14,897 nucleotides of DNA from Firmicutes bacterium CAG:449 (GTDB lineage Bacteria; Bacillota_I; Bacilli_A; RFN20; CAG-449). The DNA lies in NCBI GenBank assembly GCA_000432895.1, contig FR889421.1, positions 29,688 through 44,584 of the forward strand, read 5' to 3'. The notes beneath the pieces were generated by a model. The model worked only from the letters and a program-made list of their open reading frames with translations, searched no databases and had not been told where the DNA came from. This document shows positions 1 to 6,997 of the stretch, one piece after another (the first letter of the stretch is position 1; every line of letters starts with the position of its first letter). A program made the position numbers and the translations under genes.

Positions 1-1
1 T

Positions 2-1975
2 AAAAAATATGAATTTACAAAAAGAAATAATGATGAAGTAGATTATTATATTTTCTTTTTCCCAAATAATTATTTAGGAGCAATTAAAGCTTTATTTGAT
101 ATTTGTAATTATCCTCCATTACTTCCAAAGTATGCTTTTGGTAACTGGTGGAGTAGATATCATCCTTATACTCAAGATGAATATCTTCATTTAATGAATA
201 ATTTTAATGAAGAAGGTTATCCTTTTACTGTGGCAACTTTAGATATGGATTGGCACTATTCAAGTGGATTTCATGAAGCAAACTTATTTAAAGATCTTGG
301 TTTACCAAAAGAAGAATTTATTGATAAAAACACTAATAAATATTATGTTTCCAGCTGGAAAGATGAATCAACTGGTTCCATTGGATGGACTGGTTATACA
401 TTCAATAAAAAATTGTTTCCTAATTATAGAGTAATGTTAAAAGATTTAAAGAAGATGAATCTTGCTATTACTTTAAATCTTCATCCAGCAGATGGTATTG
501 CTTTTTATGAAGATTGCTATGAAATCATGAAGAAAACTCTTAATTTAAAAATTAAGAAAAAAGAAACAATTCCTTTTGATTTAGCAAAAGAAAAATTTAG
601 AACAGCTTATTTTGAAAAAATCTTAGCTAAATATCAAAAAGAAGGCGTGGATTTCTGGTGGATTGATTGGCAACAAGGAGAAAATTCTTCTTTACCTGGA
701 CTTACTCCAATGTGGTTATGTAATCATTATTTCTTTTTAGAAAATAGTCGTTTTAATGATCGTCCTCTAATTTTATCTAGATATGCGGGAATTGGTTCTC
801 ATCGTTATCCTCTTGGCTTCAGTGGTGATTCTTTTCAAACTTATGATTCTTTAAAATTTTTAATTAAAACTACGGCTATTGCAAGTAATGTTGGTTTTTC
901 TTATTGGAGCCATGATATAGGTGGACATATGCTTGGTATAAAAGATGGAGAACAATTCTTAAAATTTATCCAATTTGGAGTGTTCTCACCTATTAATAGA
1001 CTTCATTGTTCATGTGAAGAAATTTATGATAAATCTCCTTTAATGTATTTAAAAGGTTATGGAGATATAATGAAAAAATATCTTCGTTTACGTCATAAAA
1101 TGATTCCATATATTTATAGTTTCTCATTTGTTACTAATTTAAAAGGGGTACCTTTAATTAGTCCTTTATACCATTATTATTTTGAAGAAGAATGCTATCA
1201 TCACGAAAATGAATATATTTTTGGTAAAGATTTACTTGTTAGACCATTTACTGAAAAAGCAAATCAAGATGGATTTAATTGCTTCAAAATGTACTTTCCT
1301 GATGAATATTATGATTTATTTTATGGTTACCATTATAAAAAAGGTAATTATGAATTAGCTAGAGAAAATGATTCATTACCTGTTTTTATTAAAAAAGGGG
1401 CTTTCTTTATTTTAGATAGTCGTAATGAAAATAATTTAATTGATAATCCTTCTAAAGTAGATGTTATTACTTCTACAGGTGAAAGTGAATATGATTTCTA
1501 TGAAGATAATAATGATAATAATGTTTTAATTACTCATTTTGTAAATACCAATGAAAATAATAAACAAAAAATTAATATTTCTTTTTCAGGAAACCAAGAT
1601 GTCTTTAATAAAAATAGAGTATATCGTTTCAAAATCTTAAATTTACATAAAAATATAACAATCAATATTAGAAATTTAGATTTAATTTATCAATATGAAC
1701 AAGGTGAATTCTTAGAATTTGCTGTAACTAATTTATCTTTTGATAAAAAAGCCACAATTAGTTTGAATTATCAAGAAGATAATTTTAGTGAAATGAAAAC
1801 TAATGTTTTAAGAAGAATCAATTATATTGATGATATTAATGATGTTAGATATGATTTATCTCTTGCTATTAATAAATGCTTAAATGCTGAAGAAATGCAA
1901 ATTAAGATAATAACAAGTAAATTAAAAGATATTAATAAAAAAGCATTATTAGAAGTGTTATCTTATTATTTGTAA
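2..1975 (+). CDS. Glycoside hydrolase family 31 enzyme (5' end outside window)
   Basis: The reading frame is open from base 2, so the gene starts upstream; the first in-window ATG (194) is not the start, because codons before it encode conserved GH31 sequence (PKYAFGNWWSRYHPYTQDE, bases 128-184). The (beta/alpha)8 catalytic domain is clear: the strand with DMDWHY, then GWTGYTFNK, NLHPADG and GVDFWWIDWQQG. By family knowledge the Asp of WID (bases 665-667) is the nucleophile, and the Asp of GFSGDS (827-829) is the acid/base. SHDIGGHM and FGVFSPINRLHC follow, then beta-sandwich C-terminal domains. GH31 enzymes are retaining alpha-glycosidases (alpha-glucosidase, alpha-xylosidase, alpha-galactosidase, alpha-N-acetylgalactosaminidase). 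The WWIDWQQG form differs from the WxDMNE of classic alpha-glucosidases, so I do not assign a substrate. The N-terminus is missing, so a signal peptide cannot be judged. 657 codons plus stop lie in the window. Confidence 0.93.
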   Translation, partial: KKYEFTKRNNDEVDYYIFFFPNNYLGAIKALFDICNYPPLLPKYAFGNWWSRYHPYTQDEYLHLMNNFNEEGYPFTVATLDMDWHYSSGFHEANLFKDLGLPKEEFIDKNTNKYYVSSWKDESTGSIGWTGYTFNKKLFPNYRVMLKDLKKMNLAITLNLHPADGIAFYEDCYEIMKKTLNLKIKKKETIPFDLAKEKFRTAYFEKILAKYQKEGVDFWWIDWQQGENSSLPGLTPMWLCNHYFFLENSRFNDRPLILSRYAGIGSHRYPLGFSGDSFQTYDSLKFLIKTTAIASNVGFSYWSHDIGGHMLGIKDGEQFLKFIQFGVFSPINRLHCSCEEIYDKSPLMYLKGYGDIMKKYLRLRHKMIPYIYSFSFVTNLKGVPLISPLYHYYFEEECYHHENEYIFGKDLLVRPFTEKANQDGFNCFKMYFPDEYYDLFYGYHYKKGNYELARENDSLPVFIKKGAFFILDSRNENNLIDNPSKVDVITSTGESEYDFYEDNNDNNVLITHFVNTNENNKQKINISFSGNQDVFNKNRVYRFKILNLHKNITINIRNLDLIYQYEQGEFLEFAVTNLSFDKKATISLNYQEDNFSEMKTNVLRRINYIDDINDVRYDLSLAINKCLNAEEMQIKIITSKLKDINKKALLEVLSYYL

Positions 1976-1997
1976 AGCTCTTGAAAAAGAGCTTTTT
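1974..1997 (+). terminator. Rho-independent terminator of the GH31 gene
   Basis: A 9-bp stem, AAAGCTCTT (1974-1982) with AAGAGCTTT (1987-1995), encloses a GAAA tetraloop and ends in five T (1993-1997). It begins within the GH31 stop codon. Its A-rich 5' side may also let it work on the opposite strand against ispE transcripts. Confidence 0.85.
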
Positions 1998-2000
1998 ATA

Positions 2001-2028
2001 TATTAAAAAACACTTTTTAAAGTGTTTT
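2001..2028 (-). terminator. Terminator of the yabG-ispE transcript
   Basis: AAAACACTTT (2007-2016) and AAAGTGTTTT (2019-2028) are perfect inverted repeats that overlap the ispE stop codon. Read on the minus strand, the hairpin is followed by TTAATA. Together with the GH31 terminator next to it, this separates two convergent genes. Confidence 0.65.
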
Positions 2029-2874
2029 AGTAAGTATCGTTATATAATTATCAGAATTAAATTTTTTCATTTCTTTCATTAAATCTTTTTGGTTATTACT
2101 TAAAGCAAAGACAGTTGAACCTGATCCAGACATCATAACCATATCAAAACCATCATTTTTTAAAGTATCAATTATTTCTTTAATTTTAGGAACTAAATTA
2201 ATTGCACATGGTTGTAAAACGTTTTTCATTTCTTCTTTAACGATTTGATCATTACCTTCTTCTAGTCCTTGAATAAGTCTTTCAATATTACTTTTTTCAG
2301 GTTTAGGTTCTAATAAATCAAAATCATCATAACAATTTTTAGTGGATACTCCTTCAAGAGGTTTAACTAAAAGAACATGATATTGTTTTTTCATATTAAT
2401 AAATTCAAGTTTTTCACCAATTCCACGACATCTAGTAGGTTTATTATAAAGGCAAAATGAAACATCGCCTCCAATGGATTTAGCTATCTCTATTAAGTCT
2501 TCATCTTTTACTTGTAATTTTAAAGATTTAATAACTCCATTAATAACCGCGGCAGCATCAGCACTTCCTCCACCTAAACCAGCACGCATAGGAATTCTTT
2601 TATAAATATGAATTAAATAATTTTGTGAAAAATGAATTTTATCTTTAAATTTATTAAAAGCAATACTTGATAAATTAGATTGATCAGTAGGTAAATCCAT
2701 ATCATTACTTGTAATATATGTTTCATAATCTTTTGGTAATTTATCTAATTCTAATGTATCGTGTAATTCAAGAGGAATAGTAACCATATCAATGTTATGA
2801 TAGCCATTATCTAATTTATCATAAACATTAAGGGCTAAATTTATTTTGGCATAGGCTTTAATTGTTGTGACCAT
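2017..2874 (-). CDS. ispE: 4-diphosphocytidyl-2-C-methyl-D-erythritol kinase
   Basis: IspE phosphorylates 4-diphosphocytidyl-methylerythritol with ATP in the MEP pathway to isopentenyl diphosphate; it is a cytosolic GHMP kinase. Seen here: the N-terminal KAYAKINLAL with the conserved Lys10, the ATP-binding loop PMRAGLGGGSADAAA (residues 95-109), SIGGDVSF with the catalytic-type Asp138, and the C-terminal MMSGSGSTVFAL. Length is 285 residues, usual for the family. I chose the ATG at 2874 over an in-frame start at 2976, because family members begin a few residues before KAYAKINL and a GGAG ribosome site (2884-2887) lies 9 nt upstream. The start lies inside the 3' end of yabG (17-bp overlap), so translation is probably coupled. 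It implies that the host makes isoprenoids by the MEP route. Confidence 0.95.
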   Translation of the reverse strand: MVTTIKAYAKINLALNVYDKLDNGYHNIDMVTIPLELHDTLELDKLPKDYETYITSNDMDLPTDQSNLSSIAFNKFKDKIHFSQNYLIHIYKRIPMRAGLGGGSADAAAVINGVIKSLKLQVKDEDLIEIAKSIGGDVSFCLYNKPTRCRGIGEKLEFINMKKQYHVLLVKPLEGVSTKNCYDDFDLLEPKPEKSNIERLIQGLEEGNDQIVKEEMKNVLQPCAINLVPKIKEIIDTLKNDGFDMVMMSGSGSTVFALSNNQKDLMKEMKKFNSDNYITILTKTL

Positions 2875-3622
2875 GAATAGTATCTCCAGAATAGTGTATA
2901 CGAGCTTTTCCCTTTGTTTCGATTCCACCCATTGCTCCAGAGATAGTTTTATTAATAACTTCTTTAGGAGAAACATATTCTTTTACTGATGTTAATGAAA
3001 CAATACTTGCGACAATTATTGGGTCTAATAAATGAATATTTTCTCTAGTAGGTGAAGAAGCAAAATTTGCTCCATTAGAAATTAAAGCTTCATAATTTGA
3101 TTGGCATGCACCGGCAATAATTACTAATGAATCTAAGTCAGGATAAAGTTTTCGAGCTTGTTGCACTGCACTTACAAAATTAAATGAATTTTCATAAGTT
3201 GTCAAGTCATCTGGGTTTTGTTTATAATCTAATTTTAAAAAGTCGTGCCCAGTGATAACTAGAACATCATATTTGTCTTCATTTAGTAAAGAAAAAATTG
3301 CACTAGGTATTAATTTTTCTTCTAAATAAATGCATTTAGCATTTATATGATATTTATTATATGCTTCTTGAGCTTTTTTCATGTAAGTCTTATCTCCATC
3401 AATATGAAGAACTTTTCCTGAAGCCACATTAGGATTAAACTCTAAATATGGTAAATGAATAGTTATCTCTTCATTATATGGTCTTAAATCTTCTAAAGAA
3501 CTATCAGCAATTAATCGATAATCTAGTCCTTTTAAAATATATTTATTATTTTTAATTCCCACGATTTGAAAAATAATATCGTTTTTATAAGAATTTCTAG
3601 TAACTAAATCATAAAGTTTCAC
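2858..3622 (-). CDS. yabG: YabG-family sporulation cysteine protease
   Basis: YabG of B. subtilis and Clostridioides processes spore coat/cortex proteins (and preproSleC in C. difficile). Conserved segments are plain: an N-terminal LYDLVTRNSYKNDIIFQIVG domain, RLIADSSLEDL, GKVLHIDGD (69-77), VLVITGHD with His126, IIAGACQSNYEALI with Cys173, NFASSPTRENIHLLDP and a C-terminal GGIETKG. His and Cys in these two motifs are the reported catalytic pair. It is 254 residues versus about 290 in B. subtilis; the charged linker after the N-terminal domain is shorter. Two GTG starts are possible (3631, 3622). I prefer 3622, because AGGTGA precedes it at good spacing and the protein then aligns with the family N-terminus. 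Neighbouring ispE echoes B. subtilis order, but veg and sspF are absent between them. Whether this organism sporulates cannot be told from the window. Confidence 0.92.
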   Translation of the reverse strand: MKLYDLVTRNSYKNDIIFQIVGIKNNKYILKGLDYRLIADSSLEDLRPYNEEITIHLPYLEFNPNVASGKVLHIDGDKTYMKKAQEAYNKYHINAKCIYLEEKLIPSAIFSLLNEDKYDVLVITGHDFLKLDYKQNPDDLTTYENSFNFVSAVQQARKLYPDLDSLVIIAGACQSNYEALISNGANFASSPTRENIHLLDPIIVASIVSLTSVKEYVSPKEVINKTISGAMGGIETKGKARIHYSGDTIHGHNN

Positions 3623-3676
3623 ATTATTCACCTAATATATGTTTATTAAATATAAAAATAAAAGTGAGTTTTTATC

Positions 3677-3705
3677 TAGATACTTGGTAATTTATTTTGT
3701 AAAAT
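3677..3705 (+). promoter_or_regulatory. Promoter of rqcP giving a probable leaderless mRNA
   Basis: A -10 hexamer TAAAAT (3700-3705) is preceded at 17 nt by TAGATA (3677-3682), which matches 4 of 6 bases of TTGACA. Counting from the -10, transcription would begin at or next to 3712, the A of the rqcP start codon. No Shine-Dalgarno sequence is present before that ATG. Confidence 0.5.
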
Positions 3706-3711
3706 GTACTT

Positions 3712-3966
3712 ATGAGATTAGATAAATTTTTAAAAGTATCACGTTTAATTAAAAGAAGAACGATTGCTAAAAGTATTTCAGATTTAGGATTTGTGAAAAT
3801 TAATGATAAAATTGCTAAACCTTCTAGTGAAGTAGATGTAGGGGATATTTTAGAATTATCTTTAGGCGAAAGAAAAGTTGTAGTTAAGATAAAAAATATA
3901 AATACCATTACTAGTAAGAAGGCTTCACAAGAAATGTATGAAATATTGTTAGATGAACAAATTTGA
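3712..3966 (+). CDS. rqcP: S4-domain ribosome-associated quality control protein RqcP
   Basis: This 84-residue protein begins MRLDKFLKVSRLIKRRT, the signature of the Firmicutes RqcP/YabO (Hsp15-like) family. An S4 RNA-binding fold covers residues 1 to about 60 (LGFVKINDKIAKPSSEVDVGDILEL). By family knowledge RqcP binds 50S subunits carrying stalled peptidyl-tRNA and works with RqcH to add C-terminal alanine tails to stalled chains. The start is fixed by conservation of MRLDKFL, although no ribosome site precedes it. The stop is TGA, useful evidence that TGA is not a Trp codon here. It is divergent from yabG, with 89 bp between the starts, and is followed by a terminator, so it is probably monocistronic. 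Confidence 0.93.
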   Translation: MRLDKFLKVSRLIKRRTIAKSISDLGFVKINDKIAKPSSEVDVGDILELSLGERKVVVKIKNINTITSKKASQEMYEILLDEQI

Positions 3967-3975
3967 AAAAAACAC

Positions 3976-4024
3976 TTTTTAAGCATTACTTAAAAATAAA
4001 AAATGCCTAATTTTAGGCTTTTTT
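3976..4024 (+). terminator. Terminator region after rqcP
   Basis: Two hairpins stand in tandem. The first is all but AT: TTTTTAAG (3976-3983) with CTTAAAAA (3989-3996). The second is the likely terminator: GCCTAA (4005-4010) with TTAGGC (4013-4018), flanked by an A tract and six T (4019-4024). Confidence 0.75.
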
Positions 4025-4054
4025 AGTATATAAAAGTGTGATAATTTTAATGTA

Positions 4055-4083
4055 TTGTCAATGAAAGCGATTACATATATAAT
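4055..4083 (+). promoter_or_regulatory. Sigma-A-type promoter of the surface lipoprotein gene
   Basis: TTGTCA (4055-4060), a 17-nt spacer and a perfect TATAAT (4078-4083) form a near-consensus housekeeping promoter. The expected start of transcription is near 4090, giving a 5' leader of about 45 nt before the ATG at 4137. Confidence 0.85.
4062..4075 (+). promoter_or_regulatory. cre / LacI-family operator inside the promoter spacer
   Basis: TGAAAGCGATTACA fits the catabolite response element consensus TGWAARCGYTWNCW at 13 of 14 positions (A instead of Y at position 9). It lies wholly between the -35 and -10 boxes, where a bound CcpA or a dedicated LacI-family repressor would block RNA polymerase. 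Which regulator binds cannot be told from the site. Confidence 0.7.
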
Positions 4084-4085
4084 TA

Positions 4086-4117
4086 AATTATAAGATATCG
4101 TCTGCATATCTTTAATT
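4086..4117 (+). promoter_or_regulatory. Stem-loop at the 5' end of the lipoprotein mRNA
   Basis: AAGATAT (4092-4098) pairs with ATATCTT (4106-4112) around a 7-nt loop, CGTCTGC. The stem extends by AATTA/TAATT across a single bulged T (4091). It lies at or just after the predicted transcription start and before a strong AAAGGAGAG ribosome site (4118-4126). A role in 5' protection of the mRNA is possible; no known riboswitch was recognised. Confidence 0.45.
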
Positions 4118-4136
4118 AAAGGAGAGAAAATAGATT

Positions 4137-6899
4137 ATGAAAAAAATGCCTATTTTGGTAATATCTAGTTTCTTATTGTTAGGTGTTGTCACTGGATGTG
4201 GAGAGCAAAATCCTACTACTTCTGAAACACAAGAAGTAAAAAGTGTAACAATTAATAATAAGTCTGGAATATTAACAACTGTTTATGGAGGATCGACTAC
4301 TTCATTAAAAGCAACAGTTGATGGCCCAAAGGGTGCAGGAGTAAATTGGTCTTCTTCTAATGAACAAGTTGCTACTGTTACAAATAAAGGAGTTGTAAGA
4401 TTCTTAAATATTGAAAAAGATTCAACTGTTAAAATTGTTGCAACAAGTAAAGATGATTCAACAAAAAGTGATGAAGTTGAATTTACAGTAAAACATAGTC
4501 CAATTGATTTAAAAACATCACGTGGTATTCAAGATGCTTCAGATATTGAAACAGATGGTATTACTACAATTACTGGTGATACAGCATTAATGTTTAATGG
4601 TGTCTATGATACAAAATGGTATGTTGAAGCAACTTTCTTTATTAATGAACTTTCTGAATCAGATCCATTCCCAAAAGTCGGTCTTATGAGTATCGATAAT
4701 GAAAATGGTTTCTGGAATGAAAAAACTGAATTAAGACCAGAAGGTACAAAAAATGCTTATTTCTACCTTGATACAAACAAGGCTAGTGCTGGAAGTGGTT
4801 GGAATGGATTAAACTTTGTAACTCAAAATGAAGAATTAACCGATTGGGATTGGAATCATCAAACAGGTGGATTCAGTGTTGATTCTAGTGATGCAGCTCA
4901 AAAAGATGGCGAATTCACTATGGGTTTATTAAGAGATGGTATTGATTACTATTTATTTGCTAAAAAAGGTGAAAGTGCTTATTGCTATAAACATGTAATT
5001 TATACTGGAATTAGTGCTTCTACAAGTAGTTATGCTTTATTTGGTGGCTGGAATGTTGGCTATACTGCACTTAACTTTAAATCATTTACAGGTGAGGAAG
5101 TTGATAAATTATATGAATCTCCAACTACATTAACAGTTAACGCTTCTGAAGATTATGTTTTCCTTAATGATACATTACAATTAAGAGCTACTACTGATAA
5201 AATTTTATCTAAAATTACTTATGAATCAGCTAATGAAGATATTGTTACTGTTGATGAAACTGGTTTAATTTACGCTAAAGCAACTGGTGATGCAACAATT
5301 AAAGTTAAAGCAGGAACAATTGAAAAAGATATTTTAATTCATGTTACTGACAATCCTGATACAAAAGTTGAATTAGATGGTAATATGAATGATAAAATTT
5401 ATACAGAAAACGTTAAAACAAATAAATATCGTTTATCTAAAGATGCAAATAAATATATTGATTTCTATACATCAAGAAATGTTTTAGGTATTTATATCTT
5501 TGCTGATTACTATACTGATCAAATTAAACATGAAAATGAAGGTAAAAACTTCTGGGAAGTTGATAACTTTGAATGTAGATTTGGTTGTGATGAAGATCCA
5601 TATATTGCTGAAGCTGGTAATTTTGGTCAATTCTATATTGGTGTAAATGGTGAAACAAACTTTGATAGAAGATATATTGGTGATTTTGTAACTAATGAAA
5701 CTACATCTTTAAATAATGTTAAATTTGAAGTATTTGTTCCTTATGCTTCATTAGCTACTTTAAATTCTAATATTAATAAAGATTCAAATATTTATGTTTC
5801 ATTTGGTTATAATCCTGTTAATGGTTGGATTGCAGGAAAAGGCTTTGGAAGTGAAAATAAATTTGATCATTTAGCAATTACTTCTGATGGTTTTGCTTAT
5901 TATAATGGTACAACTTTAACACATTGTTCAACTCAACATGCTTATACAGATTGGAAAACAATAAATGAAGTTTCTTGTACTGCAGATGGTGAAAGAACAA
6001 GAACATGTACAATTTGTAATCATGTTGATACAGAAGTTATTAAAAAAGGTGCACATACTTATGACTATGAACATGCTACAGTTGTAACTCCTTCAACATG
6101 TACTACTCATGGAACTGGTACAGCAAAATGTACAACTTGTGGAAAAACTTATGAAAATGTTGAATTACCATTAGATCCTAATAATCATAATGGACATGAT
6201 TTTGAAAACGGAATTTGCGATTGTGGTGTATTATTTGATCCAACAGGAACAAGTACAACTAATGGGGCCCCTACATATTATTTTAGAAACTGGGGACATT
6301 ATGATGCTAAAAAAGGTTGGTGTGCAGAAAGTCTTGATCGTTGGGATTCAAATAAGTTCCAAATTAGATTAGATGGATCAGAAGATTTTGATGTCGAATG
6401 GAACTTTAAAAACTATACAAACGGAACTACAAATGATGCTAACTTTGTTGCTGAAGTATATTCAAATGTATCAGGAGATATAAATAAAACATTTGATGAT
6501 AACTGGACTAATGGTGGATTAACAATGCGCGCTGACTGGTGGGCACAAAATCCATGGTATGTTTCCCATGAAACAACATATAATGATGATTTTGGGGCTA
6601 AATATAAAACAGCAGATTATAATCCAGAAGGATATACAGGAGATCTAAATGCAATCCTTAATTTCTTAAATGATAGTAGCGTTAGATTTACTGTTTCTTA
6701 TAAAGCAGCTACTGGTAATATTGAAGCATATGCTTATATTACTCATAATGGAACAGAAGATACTGTTATCAATACATACAAAGCAAATACAAAAGGATAT
6801 AAAGGTGCAATGGTTGTTTCCTTAGGCTGTAACTGGTCAAAATTAACAAATGTATCTGTTAAAGTTAAAGGCAAATTAATGTCATCTAATACTCTTTAA
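4137..6899 (+). CDS. Large multimodular surface lipoprotein, putative carbohydrate binding
   Basis: A 920-residue lipoprotein: MKK, a hydrophobic stretch and lipobox VTGC (lipidated Cys21), so it should be anchored on the outer membrane face. Modules by eye: a Big_2-like Ig domain (about 35-118, VNWSSSNEQVATV then NKGVVR); a beta-rich lectin-like module (about 125-325); a second Big_2-like domain (about 328-402, YESANEDIVTVDETG); a CBM9/DOMON-like module (about 405-600, starting VELDGNMNDKIY, with WEVDNFECRF); a cysteine-repeat linker with C-x9-C-x2-C at 614-627 and again at 655-668, plus CDC at 694-696; and a C-terminal beta-sandwich (about 705-913). No catalytic motif was recognised. The cre-type operator supports a role in binding or sensing glycans. 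The start is supported by the signal peptide and AAAGGAGAG. The exact ligand is unknown. Confidence 0.85.
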   Translation: MKKMPILVISSFLLLGVVTGCGEQNPTTSETQEVKSVTINNKSGILTTVYGGSTTSLKATVDGPKGAGVNWSSSNEQVATVTNKGVVRFLNIEKDSTVKIVATSKDDSTKSDEVEFTVKHSPIDLKTSRGIQDASDIETDGITTITGDTALMFNGVYDTKWYVEATFFINELSESDPFPKVGLMSIDNENGFWNEKTELRPEGTKNAYFYLDTNKASAGSGWNGLNFVTQNEELTDWDWNHQTGGFSVDSSDAAQKDGEFTMGLLRDGIDYYLFAKKGESAYCYKHVIYTGISASTSSYALFGGWNVGYTALNFKSFTGEEVDKLYESPTTLTVNASEDYVFLNDTLQLRATTDKILSKITYESANEDIVTVDETGLIYAKATGDATIKVKAGTIEKDILIHVTDNPDTKVELDGNMNDKIYTENVKTNKYRLSKDANKYIDFYTSRNVLGIYIFADYYTDQIKHENEGKNFWEVDNFECRFGCDEDPYIAEAGNFGQFYIGVNGETNFDRRYIGDFVTNETTSLNNVKFEVFVPYASLATLNSNINKDSNIYVSFGYNPVNGWIAGKGFGSENKFDHLAITSDGFAYYNGTTLTHCSTQHAYTDWKTINEVSCTADGERTRTCTICNHVDTEVIKKGAHTYDYEHATVVTPSTCTTHGTGTAKCTTCGKTYENVELPLDPNNHNGHDFENGICDCGVLFDPTGTSTTNGAPTYYFRNWGHYDAKKGWCAESLDRWDSNKFQIRLDGSEDFDVEWNFKNYTNGTTNDANFVAEVYSNVSGDINKTFDDNWTNGGLTMRADWWAQNPWYVSHETTYNDDFGAKYKTADYNPEGYTGDLNAILNFLNDSSVRFTVSYKAATGNIEAYAYITHNGTEDTVINTYKANTKGYKGAMVVSLGCNWSKLTNVSVKVKGKLMSSNTL

Positions 6900-6915
6900 T
6901 AGTTTAAATTAACTT

Positions 6916-6950
6916 AAAAAGCACGATAATTTAATTTATCGTGTTTTTTT
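6916..6950 (+). terminator. Terminator of the lipoprotein gene
   Basis: CACGATAA (6922-6929) pairs perfectly with TTATCGTG (6936-6943) around a 6-nt loop, with an upstream A tract and seven T (6944-6950). It isolates the lipoprotein gene from the sigma-factor operon. Confidence 0.88.
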
Positions 6951-6979
6951 GACGAAAAAATCAATTTATTTTGTATTAT
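6949..6979 (+). promoter_or_regulatory. Candidate promoter of the sigma-serpin operon
   Basis: TTGACG (6949-6954) overlaps the end of the preceding T tract, and TATTAT (6974-6979) follows at 19 nt, a slightly long spacer. Both boxes are 5 of 6 matches to sigma-A consensus. An autoregulated promoter read by the ECF-type sigma itself cannot be excluded. Confidence 0.5.
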
Positions 6980-6997
6980 TAGTGTAGGAGATATTTT

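Noticed and set aside
194..196. ATG as the start of the GH31 gene
   Set aside because: The frame is open upstream to base 2 and those codons encode conserved GH31 sequence, so the gene is 5'-truncated by the window.
2872..2976. Longer ispE with 34 extra N-terminal residues
   Set aside because: The extension lies inside yabG, is unlike any IspE N-terminus, and the ATG at 2874 has a good ribosome site.
3633..3641. CATATATTA on the minus strand before yabG, matching the SigK/SigE -10 pattern CATANNNTA
   Set aside because: No fitting -35 element at normal spacing; it overlaps the AGGTGA ribosome site, and such AT-rich matches are expected by chance.
3964..3966. TGA as a tryptophan codon, as in many Mollicutes
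   Set aside because: TGA ends rqcP and the sigma gene at natural family lengths, and all conserved Trp positions seen use TGG.
3672..3986. Minus-strand open frame opposite rqcP
   Set aside because: It is the antisense shadow of a well-conserved gene, and its composition is low-complexity.
6190..6372. Plus-strand open frame of 60 codons within the lipoprotein gene
   Set aside because: Out-of-frame shadow of the large lipoprotein, with no ribosome site or recognisable domain.
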